From assembly GCA_028281765.1 (NCBI GenBank), contig JANQJF010000045.1, forward strand, positions 1 through 64,000: a stretch of 64,000 nt of DNA. Reading direction: 5' to 3'. Source of the DNA: Planctomycetota bacterium. GTDB taxonomy: Bacteria; Planctomycetota; UBA1135; UBA2386. Made by a program: the position numbers and the translations under genes. Each line of letters opens with the position of its first letter. Within the stretch, counting starts at the first letter, position 1. The notes beneath the pieces were generated by a model. That model had not been told where the DNA came from. It saw only the letters and a program-made list of their open reading frames with translations, and ran no database searches. Below, piece by piece: positions 34,368-42,091 of this stretch.

Positions 34368-36563
34368 ATGAAGGCACACTCTCTCTTCGCAGGTCTCATA
34401 TCCGCCGTGTTGTTCGCCCCCGTCGGGGCCACACAAAACCTGCTGACCAATCCCGGTTTCGAATCGGGATTCGCCGGTTGGACAGCATTCGGCAACGCGT
34501 TCGCCGAGTCCTCGAATCCACCGGAAGTCGATCCGCTGAGTGGCACCGGGGAAGCCAAGCTGTTCGGCAATTTCAGTGGCGGCTTCGACGTGTCCGGGAT
34601 CTTCCAGCAGTTCCCGGCCAACGTCGGAGATCAGTTCACAATCGACGCGTGGTCGCGCATGTGGTCTGGCGACACGATCCCGGGCAACGGTCCCCCGGGT
34701 GACAACTGGCTCGTCATGAAGATGGCGTTCTTCGACGGTGGCGGCACGGAGATCGGCGGCTCCGAAGGCATTATCCTCGACGGCACGTCTCCCACGGACA
34801 CGTGGATCGACAACGCACCGGTCACCGGTACCGCACCTCCGGGCACCGTGAACGTGCAGTGCTTGATCCTCTTCTTGCAGCCGGGCAACGACGGCGGCGC
34901 GGCTCACATCGACGACGTCTCGTTCACCGCCGGCTCTGGTGGCGGCGGTGGCCCGATCAACTTCATCCGGATCGACCAGATCGACTTCGACATGGAGTCG
35001 ACGGGATTCGTGCCGGCGAGCGAATACGGCGAGCTCTACTTCGACTACCAGCCGTTGCCGCCAGGGAACATCGGCTTCCTGAACATCGTCGCGCGCAACC
35101 CGCTCTTGCCGCTACAGCCGCCGGTCTGGCTGTTGCAGAACGTGCCGCTGCTTTCGCAGAACGAGATCGCGGCGCCGCTTCAGGAGTCCGGACGTGTCGT
35201 CGACCTCAGCGGACTCGGGGTCGTGCGCGGTGTCCCGGCGTTCGGGCTGCCGATCGAGCTGAGCATCACGCTCGATCCGTTCCCGATTCCGCTTCCGCCA
35301 CCGTTTATCCCTCAGGTGAACACGGTGCTCGGACAGACCGTCTACAAGTTCGGCGGCCGCACGTTCACGCCGGAAGTCCCGGCGGTGCTCGAGCTGCCGC
35401 TCGCTCCGAATCGTCCGGCGTGGAACGGGGATCTCACGGAGCAACTGTTCTGGCACGAGGGCTTCCCGAACTTCGAACAAGGCGACGACCAGTGCGGTCC
35501 GGCGGGCCTGACCAACAGCATGCACTGGATGGACGACGTCTATCGCGAGATCGACCTGAATGGGCAAACGCCCGAGCAGACGCTCGCGAAGTTCAAGCAG
35601 TACACGAACTTCGTGCCGCCGACGTACAACGCGCAGGGCGACATCATCCAACACACTGGGATCAGTGATCTCGACGCGGTGAAGGGCAAGCTCGCGTTCT
35701 CGGCGGATCCGAACAAGACGATCCCGGACAACTTCATCGTCAAGTATCAGGCCGACTCGACGATCTCCGACCTCGACGCTCCGATCGTGATCCACGCTGG
35801 CCGGATCGCGCTGCGCGACGGACTCGGCGGCGCGCCCGACGTCGACTTCATCCTCGAAGAGATGGCGTGTGGCGCCGACGTCGAGGTCGGGATCTGCTGG
35901 CTCGACAACGACGGCAACGTGACGGGTGGTCACATCGCGGCGATCACCGGCATCCTTCGCCTCGGCAACAAGACTTGGGTCTGGACGAACGACGATGCGA
36001 TCCAGGGCCGCAAGGATTCAGCGGGCGTGCCCCCGGCGAACGGGGGGCTACGCACCGCGCTGTGCCATCAGGTCACGATCGAAAACGGGGGCTACATGCG
36101 GTTCTCCGGCTTCGCTGGCAACAACCGCATCACGGCGACCTACAGCGAGAAGCTCGACCCCCAGCCGGCATTCTGGGTTTCGTACGGCAACGGCTGTCCG
36201 CCGACCCAGCCGCTGACGATCGGGATGGCGCCGGGGGACCTGCCGATCATCGGGTCGAGCTTCACGATCCTCGCCAACAACGTGCCGGGCTCGGCGATCG
36301 CGGGGGCGTTCGCGATCGGTTTCGCGCCGGCGCTGGTCGACCTGTCGATCCTCAACATGACGGGCTGTTCGCTCTACACGTTGCCGGACGCGACGCTGCC
36401 GATCGCCCCGCTGACCGTGCCGACGTCGGCGATCAACCTATCGACGCCTCTGGACCCCGCTCTCTCGGGGCTGTCTGCGTACACGCAGGCTCTCGTCATT
36501 GCGCCGCTCAACCCGTTCGGTGTGATCACTTCGAACGGACTGGAGTTGGTGTTGGGGTACTGA
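34368..36563 (+). CDS. secreted protein with jelly-roll module and C39-like cysteine peptidase domain
   Basis: A 731-residue protein. The signal peptide (SLFAGLISAVLFAPVGATQ) is followed by one NLLTNPGFESG module of the type found at 10.7-16.4 kb (residues about 22-195). A linker region follows, then a papain-like C39-type domain with DQCGPAG (Cys376), TGGHIAAITG (His522) and WTNDD (Asn541) in the expected Cys-His-Asn order. The C-terminal about 120 residues are the shared beta domain ending GLELVLGY. ATG 34368 is chosen at the signal peptide. The combination suggests a surface-localised peptidase targeted by a glycan-binding module. No ROK operator is found upstream; 206 bp separate it from the divergent minus-strand gene. 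Confidence 0.8.
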   Translation: MKAHSLFAGLISAVLFAPVGATQNLLTNPGFESGFAGWTAFGNAFAESSNPPEVDPLSGTGEAKLFGNFSGGFDVSGIFQQFPANVGDQFTIDAWSRMWSGDTIPGNGPPGDNWLVMKMAFFDGGGTEIGGSEGIILDGTSPTDTWIDNAPVTGTAPPGTVNVQCLILFLQPGNDGGAAHIDDVSFTAGSGGGGGPINFIRIDQIDFDMESTGFVPASEYGELYFDYQPLPPGNIGFLNIVARNPLLPLQPPVWLLQNVPLLSQNEIAAPLQESGRVVDLSGLGVVRGVPAFGLPIELSITLDPFPIPLPPPFIPQVNTVLGQTVYKFGGRTFTPEVPAVLELPLAPNRPAWNGDLTEQLFWHEGFPNFEQGDDQCGPAGLTNSMHWMDDVYREIDLNGQTPEQTLAKFKQYTNFVPPTYNAQGDIIQHTGISDLDAVKGKLAFSADPNKTIPDNFIVKYQADSTISDLDAPIVIHAGRIALRDGLGGAPDVDFILEEMACGADVEVGICWLDNDGNVTGGHIAAITGILRLGNKTWVWTNDDAIQGRKDSAGVPPANGGLRTALCHQVTIENGGYMRFSGFAGNNRITATYSEKLDPQPAFWVSYGNGCPPTQPLTIGMAPGDLPIIGSSFTILANNVPGSAIAGAFAIGFAPALVDLSILNMTGCSLYTLPDATLPIAPLTVPTSAINLSTPLDPALSGLSAYTQALVIAPLNPFGVITSNGLELVLGY

Positions 36564-36603
36564 GGGCCGCATCCAACCGGGCCGCGCGGGCGAAACGCGG
36601 CGT

Positions 36604-37095
36604 GTGACCGATCACCCGAAAGAATGCGTCTGGGACTACCCGCGCCCACCCGCGCTCGAGCACGTCTCCTGGCCGATTCGGATCGAGCGCGACGGGTTCG
36701 TCATCGTCGATGCTCCGGAGGCACACCGCGTGCTCGAGACGACTCATCCACCGGTCTACTACATCGCGGCCGAATACGTGACCGACGGCTGTCTGCGGCG
36801 CTCTGCGCAGCGTTCGACCGGGTGCGAATGGAAGGGCCGCGCGGACTACTACGACCTCGTCGTGCCGAGTGGCGAAGTCGTCGAAGCGGTCGCCTGGACG
36901 TATCCCAATCCTACGAAACGGTTCGCGGACATTCGCGGCGCGTTCGCGTTCTACCCGTCGCGTGTGGGCGAGTGTCAGGTGGACGGCGAGACGGTGACCG
37001 CGCAGGACGGCGACTTCTACGGCGGGTGGATCACGTCCTGGATCGATGGGGGACCCCGCGGGTTCAAGGGCGGGCCGGGCACGCGGGGTTGGTGA
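36604..37095 (+). CDS. DUF427 family protein
   Basis: A 163-residue soluble protein with GTG start. It shows the DUF427 hallmarks: GFVIVDAPEAHRVLET, PPVYYIAAEYV, the TGCEWKGRADYYDL core, AWTYPNPTKRFADIRGAFAFYP and a final about 30 residues with FYGGWITSWI. The domain is a small beta-rich fold of unknown function. It starts 40 bp after the C39-like gene on the same strand. No link to the neighbours is obvious. Confidence 0.85.
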   Translation: MTDHPKECVWDYPRPPALEHVSWPIRIERDGFVIVDAPEAHRVLETTHPPVYYIAAEYVTDGCLRRSAQRSTGCEWKGRADYYDLVVPSGEVVEAVAWTYPNPTKRFADIRGAFAFYPSRVGECQVDGETVTAQDGDFYGGWITSWIDGGPRGFKGGPGTRGW

Positions 37096-37136
37096 CGGCG
37101 GGAAGTGCTCTTGGTGTCTGCCAAGACCTCGCGCTC

Positions 37137-37157
37137 GTGCCGAGCGGAGCTCGGCAC
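37137..37157 (+). terminator. strong hairpin after the DUF427 gene
   Basis: A perfect 9-bp GC-rich inverted repeat (GTGCCGAGC / GCTCGGCAC) with a 3-nt loop, 42 bp after the stop at 37095. No T-tract follows, so it is a probable but not textbook terminator. Confidence 0.45.
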
Positions 37158-37288
37158 AGCGTCGGTGCGCACCACCCTCTGCGCCCACCACCCCACACGC
37201 CCGCTGTCCTGCACGCCGTAAGACCCCGTTCGTCCCCGCCCGGGCCCTGCTATGCTGCCGAGGTTCGCGATCCACCTCGGAGCACCTG

Positions 37289-38947
37289 ATGCGGCACACC
37301 CTCGCTGGCTTCTCTCTCGCCCTCACGTTGACGAGCGCGCTCGGCGCGCAGACGTTCGGCTCGTTCGTCACTTCCGGAACCGGTTGTCCGGCCGGCACAC
37401 AGCCGTCGATTTACGAGCTGTTCGACCAGAACACGTTCGATCTGAACGGCAGCGGGCTGACGTTCACGCCTTCCGCGAACGGCTACTACGACGTCGCGCC
37501 GGGCGGCGCGCCGTTGCCGTACGGGCCGACGACGAGCCTGCCGACGTTCTCCGGGGACGACACGATTCGGGGGCCGCTCTTCCTGCCGTTCACGTTTCCG
37601 TTCTTCGACGGGTCCGGGCAGACGATCGCGGTCGACGTCGCGTCGAACGGCTACGTCTACCTCGTGCCCGGTGAGATCCTCGACACGCGCTGCTGCGACG
37701 GCGAAGCCAATCTGGAGGACTTCCACGAGCAGGCCCCGAGCATCGCGGCGCTCGGCACCGATCTCGACGCGAGTGCCGCGACGGGCACCGGCGACATCTG
37801 GTTCGATGCCGACCCGACCGCCGCGTGGATCACGTGGGATCAAGTCGAAGAGGACTTCGCGCCGAGTGGCGTGACGAACACGTTCCAGGTGCAGCTCTAT
37901 CCCGACGGATCGTTCACGATCTACTGGATGGACGCGGGCAACGTGACGGACGACGCGCTCGTGGGGTTTTCGCCGGGGGATGGCGCGCCGGACAACGGAC
38001 CCGTCGATCTGTCTTCGGCACCGATTCCGTCGACCGGCATTTTCGGGACGGAGCCAGTGCTACGCGGGGACTTCGGATTGCCGACGATCGGCCAGACCTA
38101 CACCGTGTTCTTGGACGGGATGCCGGACAACACGAGCCTCGCGGCGATGCTGCTCGGTGCGTTTCAGCTGAACTCACCGCTCGACGTGATCGGGGCCGAG
38201 ACGTGTTCGCTCCTGACGGCGGCCGACATCCTCAACGCGCCGATGCCGGTGACGCCACCGACGACGAGTCTGGCGCTACCGATCGCCTCGGATCCGAGCG
38301 GCGTCGGTCTCGTGATCGAGATGCAGGCGGCGATCGTCGCGCCGGGACTCACGACGCTCGGGTTGCTGACTTCGAATCGTGGTTCGCTCACGATCGGGGA
38401 TACGCCGCCGATCACGGTTCGCGCGATCGGCACCAACAGCTTCAATGGCTCGACGGCCAGCGGCTTCTGGAACATCGAGAACACCTCGACGCTCGATATC
38501 GTCTCGATCGAGTTCGACTGGACGACGTCGTCCGTGCCCTCGCAGCAGAACCAGACGTTCGACACCGACCAGTCGGGAATGAACGATCTGTTCATGGGCG
38601 GCAACAGCTTGCTCGCGGATTGCATGGGGACGTATCGCAACAGCAGTGACGTCACCGTTGGCCTGGACTACGCCGCGTCAATGGTTTCCCCGTGTGATGC
38701 CACCGCGATGACCGGCTGGATCGGGCTCAACGCGTCGGGTGGCACCAACGACTACCGGACGCTGCTGTTCACGTTCACCGACTTCAACCCGGGCGAGCTG
38801 TTCGAGTTCGACGCCGACACCGACGGCAGCGGCTTCGACGGCGGCTCGATGGCTGGGCTCGTCGTGACCGCGTCGTTTTCGGACGGATCCGCGCGCAGCG
38901 GAGAGCTGCAGTTCGTGAGCAACACGGAGTCGCGGCTGGATCTGTAG
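37289..38947 (+). CDS. secreted beta-rich protein, function unknown
   Basis: A 552-residue protein with signal peptide (TLAGFSLALTLTSALGAQ). The N-terminal half looks like a nidogen-type beta domain (LPFTFPFFDGSGQTIAVDVASNGYVYL, then TWDQVEEDF and FQVQLYPDGSFTIYW). An internal copy of the shared C-terminal-type domain follows (GDFGLPTIGQTYTVFL to GLLTSNRGSLTIG, about 255-375). The last about 170 residues are another beta domain (SFNGSTASGFWNIENTS) ending in LQFVSNTESRLDL. ATG 37289 is chosen at the signal peptide; the frame is open 240 bp further upstream. Outer-surface location is inferred. Confidence 0.78.
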   Translation: MRHTLAGFSLALTLTSALGAQTFGSFVTSGTGCPAGTQPSIYELFDQNTFDLNGSGLTFTPSANGYYDVAPGGAPLPYGPTTSLPTFSGDDTIRGPLFLPFTFPFFDGSGQTIAVDVASNGYVYLVPGEILDTRCCDGEANLEDFHEQAPSIAALGTDLDASAATGTGDIWFDADPTAAWITWDQVEEDFAPSGVTNTFQVQLYPDGSFTIYWMDAGNVTDDALVGFSPGDGAPDNGPVDLSSAPIPSTGIFGTEPVLRGDFGLPTIGQTYTVFLDGMPDNTSLAAMLLGAFQLNSPLDVIGAETCSLLTAADILNAPMPVTPPTTSLALPIASDPSGVGLVIEMQAAIVAPGLTTLGLLTSNRGSLTIGDTPPITVRAIGTNSFNGSTASGFWNIENTSTLDIVSIEFDWTTSSVPSQQNQTFDTDQSGMNDLFMGGNSLLADCMGTYRNSSDVTVGLDYAASMVSPCDATAMTGWIGLNASGGTNDYRTLLFTFTDFNPGELFEFDADTDGSGFDGGSMAGLVVTASFSDGSARSGELQFVSNTESRLDL

Positions 38948-39023
38948 GGGGCCAGGGGGAGGCCTCATCGGGCGTGAGATTCACGTATCATCCGGTGATC
39001 CACCTGACTCTGCTCCCCTCGCC

Positions 39024-40127
39024 ATGAAGATCGCTGCCCCCGCGTCGTTCCTCGCGCCTCTCCTCCTCGCCGCCACCGTTCCCGCCCAGCTCGTCGCGAA
39101 CTGGGTCGCCGACGATTGGACCGGTACCAGTCCTTGGCTCGATCGCGTGAGCGGGATCCCGGCCGTGGCGCGCGGCAACCCGACTTGGGGCACGACGCCG
39201 ATGGGGGTGCCGAGCACCGGCATCGGGCTGACATTCAACGGGGCTGGCGACGCCTTCGACATCAGCAGCGCGAATAATCCGGTGTCCGGCGCCGTGAAGT
39301 TCACAGCGATCGCGTTGTTCCGCACGACGACACCGGGCATCAACAACAACACCGGCACGAACTGGTGGAATACGACCGGGATCGTCGGCGCGGAAATCGT
39401 CGGCATCCCCAACGACTGGGGGCTCAAGCTGCTCGCGGATTCGCGAGCGCAGTGTGGGTTCCGCGACAACAGCGCGCAGGCCGGGAACGTGACGGACGGT
39501 CTCGTGCACACGACGGCGTTGACCTGGGACAGCGTTTCCGGGCTCGTCTCGTTCTACATCGACGGTGAGTTCCAGAGCTCCTTCAACCAGGGGCAGGGCG
39601 TGGGCGTCGCGGTCGGCGGCTTCGCGTTCGGCACGTTCGAGGAGGGCGGCACGAGCGCGTACTTCACTGGGGAGATCGGTGTCGTTCAGCTCTATGCGTC
39701 GGTCACCGACGTCGCGCAGCTCCATCAGACGCTCACGTGCCCGACCGCGGCGACCACGACGCTGTCGACCGGCTGCCCGGCGAGTCAGAACGGTCCGCAG
39801 ATCTCGTTCACCGGCGTGCCGCGACTCGGTCAGAGCTTCTCGATCGAAGGGGCTCCACTGCTCGGCAACGTGTGCGCGATGCTGCTCGGTGTCGAAGTGC
39901 CGCCGATCCCCCTCGCCCCGCTCGGCGTCGTCGAACCGGGCGCGGCGCTGTGCCTGATCCAGATCGCGTCGTTCCCGTGCTCATCGGTGCCGACGGGTTC
40001 GGTGTCACTGCTGATCCCTTGGAACACGATGTGCGGGCTCACGCTGGACGCGCAGTGGTTCGACTACCAGGGGAGCGGGCTCGAGTTCTCGACGTCGGCC
40101 GTCGGGAAGTTCACGATCGGGCTGTGA
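39024..40127 (+). CDS. secreted LamG-like protein with shared C-terminal domain
   Basis: A 367-residue protein with signal peptide (ASFLAPLLLAATVPAQ). Residues about 20-235 form a concanavalin/LamG-like sandwich: WVADDWTGTSPWLDRVSG, GLTFNGAGDAFDIS, TALTWDSVSGLVSFYIDGE and YFTGEIGVVQLYASV. The last about 120 residues, starting at TGCPASQNGPQISF, are the shared secreted-protein C-terminal domain ending GKFTIGL. LamG domains commonly bind glycans. It converges with the next minus-strand gene (43 bp between stops). Confidence 0.82.
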   Translation: MKIAAPASFLAPLLLAATVPAQLVANWVADDWTGTSPWLDRVSGIPAVARGNPTWGTTPMGVPSTGIGLTFNGAGDAFDISSANNPVSGAVKFTAIALFRTTTPGINNNTGTNWWNTTGIVGAEIVGIPNDWGLKLLADSRAQCGFRDNSAQAGNVTDGLVHTTALTWDSVSGLVSFYIDGEFQSSFNQGQGVGVAVGGFAFGTFEEGGTSAYFTGEIGVVQLYASVTDVAQLHQTLTCPTAATTTLSTGCPASQNGPQISFTGVPRLGQSFSIEGAPLLGNVCAMLLGVEVPPIPLAPLGVVEPGAALCLIQIASFPCSSVPTGSVSLLIPWNTMCGLTLDAQWFDYQGSGLEFSTSAVGKFTIGL

Positions 40128-40170
40128 CAGGAGGCCGCTCCGCGACCGAAGGTCGGGTGCACTGGATCGC

Positions 40171-40860
40171 TCAACGTGCCTTGTCCGGAGGGGGAACCAC
40201 CCCCCAGAGCGGGTCAGTCGCGAACGCAGGACCTTCATCGATTTCGACCAAATTGGTGGGGCGGAGCGGGACGACGATGCGCGACTTCGAGCCGTCGGAG
40301 TAGATCAGCTCGACCTCGAGGACTTCGGCGATCCCACCGCCGCTCTCGACACCATCGAGGGTCTCGTGCGAGTTGCGAAAGGCGTACTCCGGAAGATTCT
40401 CGAGCCGTCCGGGTCCGGTGCCACCCCGCGAGAGGATGACGGCTCTCGTCGGCGGACCCTCGGGTGCCTGCGCGATCGGCGACCGGTAGAGGGCGCGACG
40501 CAGATCGTTGCGCGCGTCGGTCAGTTCCAGTTCACGGTGCGAGCCGTCGCCACGAAACCAGCGCTGCACGTAGGCCTGGACGACCTCTGTCGGAGATGAG
40601 AGATCGGGATCGAAGAGGTCTGCTCGGATGGACCAGCTGTAGACCTCAGGATCCGACGGCGAATCGCTCGTCTCGGTCGGATCCCACAGCGTGGTCAAGG
40701 TCGCGACGACGGCAACGATCGCGATCCCGAATGCTGCGGCCCGCCACGGTGGCGGCTCGCCGGTGTGTTGTGGCGTCGTCGCGATCGGACTCGAAGAACC
40801 GCTCGCGGATTCCGAGGAGTCTGTTTCGAGCTGCTGGTCGAGATCTTTGGGATCGGGCAT
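40171..40860 (-). CDS. single-pass membrane protein of unknown function
   Basis: A 229-residue protein with a polar N-terminus of about 40 residues, one membrane helix (AAAFGIAIVAVVATLTTLW, about 41-59) and an exported domain of about 165 residues containing YVQRWFRGDG and VEVELIYSDGSKSRIVVPL. No family is recognised. It follows the acyltransferase gene by 75 bp on the same strand. Confidence 0.65.
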   Translation of the reverse strand: MPDPKDLDQQLETDSSESASGSSSPIATTPQHTGEPPPWRAAAFGIAIVAVVATLTTLWDPTETSDSPSDPEVYSWSIRADLFDPDLSSPTEVVQAYVQRWFRGDGSHRELELTDARNDLRRALYRSPIAQAPEGPPTRAVILSRGGTGPGRLENLPEYAFRNSHETLDGVESGGGIAEVLEVELIYSDGSKSRIVVPLRPTNLVEIDEGPAFATDPLWGVVPPPDKAR

Positions 40861-40935
40861 GGAGCTGGCGGACGCCTGAATGCAAGAACCCTACAAGCCC
40901 ATCGAGATTCGGTCCAGGTCGCTCGCTCCCGTCCC

Positions 40936-41979
40936 TCACCCTGACTGCGGCAGCGCCCGTCCGCGCTGCGCAAGCTTCTCCGGCGTCGTCTTCCAGCGCT
41001 CGTGGAACCAGGCCCAGTGGTCCTTGCGCTCGTGGATCATCGTTTCGATCGCTTCGCTCCACGCGCGCGTGAGTCGCACGAGCTCTTGTTGGCGCGTCCG
41101 TTCCGTGTCCCGCTCGGGGTAGATCGGATCCCCGTGGATGATCTCGAAACGGTCGCCGTTGCGCACGAATGCCAGAGGCACGAGCGGCACGTCGACCGTG
41201 AGCGCGAGCTGCGCCGGCCCCGTCGAGGTGTAGGCCGGGTAGCCGAGGAAGTCGATGAACACGCCGGGAGCCTTCGCGGCGTCCTGGTCCGGCGCGATGC
41301 CGAGGCGCGCGCCTTTCTTGAGGTGACGCAAGCAGGCGGATACCACCTGCATCGGGTGCTCGTCCGTGTAGATCGGCGTGAAGTTCATCCGCTCTTGGAT
41401 GTCGTCGATCACGGCGCTGAGGTGCGGATTCGGCTGGCGCTTTGCGATCGCGTGGCAGCGGCCGCGGTCGCCCGGGAGCGAGCTGGCCCACGTCGCGAGG
41501 GTGACCCAGTTGCCCAGGTGCGGCGTGATGCCGATCCATCCCTTCGGGGATTCGGCTTCGAGGCGGGCGATCAACGCGCGCGCCGACTCGTCGTCGATGC
41601 GGTCGAGGAAGTGCTCGGCGCCGTGCTTCATCACGCTGACGCACTCGACGAGGAATTCGGGAAGGTCCCGAAACATCTTCGTCAGGATGCGCTTCCGCTC
41701 CGCGGCATCGAGTTCGTCGCCGTACACCTTGATCAGGTTGGACTCCGCAGTCTTCCAGTGCAGCCTCCGGCTGATCGGAATGATCAGGGAGCGGCCGAGT
41801 AGGCGCACGCTCCAGATCGGGAGGCGCGGCAGCACCCAGTAGCAACCGCGGTAGAACATGCCGTAGACCGCTCTGCGGACGTTGCGGATACGACGCTGGA
41901 TGCGACGACCACGGGACGAGTGATCCGACGTCTTCAGCTTCGGGCGGAACTCCTCGCCGCGGTACAGAGTGTCTGGCAT
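40936..41979 (-). CDS. LpxL/HtrB-type lipid A acyltransferase family protein
   Basis: A 347-residue protein with a membrane-proximal segment near residues 45-75. It has the family motifs: ITPHLGNWVTLATW (H-x4-type catalytic site), RQPNPHLSAVIDDIQERMN, LGIAPDQDAAKAPGVFIDFLG and VPLVPLAFVRNGDRFEI, then a C-terminal WAWFHERWK. This family transfers acyl chains to lipid A or related lipids at the inner membrane and suggests an outer membrane with LPS-like lipid. ATG 41979 is chosen; an upstream in-frame ATG at 42060 would add an Arg/Pro-rich tail and lies only 31 bp from the kinase stop. Confidence 0.86.
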   Translation of the reverse strand: MPDTLYRGEEFRPKLKTSDHSSRGRRIQRRIRNVRRAVYGMFYRGCYWVLPRLPIWSVRLLGRSLIIPISRRLHWKTAESNLIKVYGDELDAAERKRILTKMFRDLPEFLVECVSVMKHGAEHFLDRIDDESARALIARLEAESPKGWIGITPHLGNWVTLATWASSLPGDRGRCHAIAKRQPNPHLSAVIDDIQERMNFTPIYTDEHPMQVVSACLRHLKKGARLGIAPDQDAAKAPGVFIDFLGYPAYTSTGPAQLALTVDVPLVPLAFVRNGDRFEIIHGDPIYPERDTERTRQQELVRLTRAWSEAIETMIHERKDHWAWFHERWKTTPEKLAQRGRALPQSG

Positions 41980-42091
41980 GAGGCAGGTGGGCGTGCGAGT
42001 CCGCAGAGGGGCAGGGAAGAGTGGGCGAACGAGGGCGGCAACCCTGTGGTGTACTGCCACGACCCCGCGGTGTCGAGCAGCGAGTTCGGCA

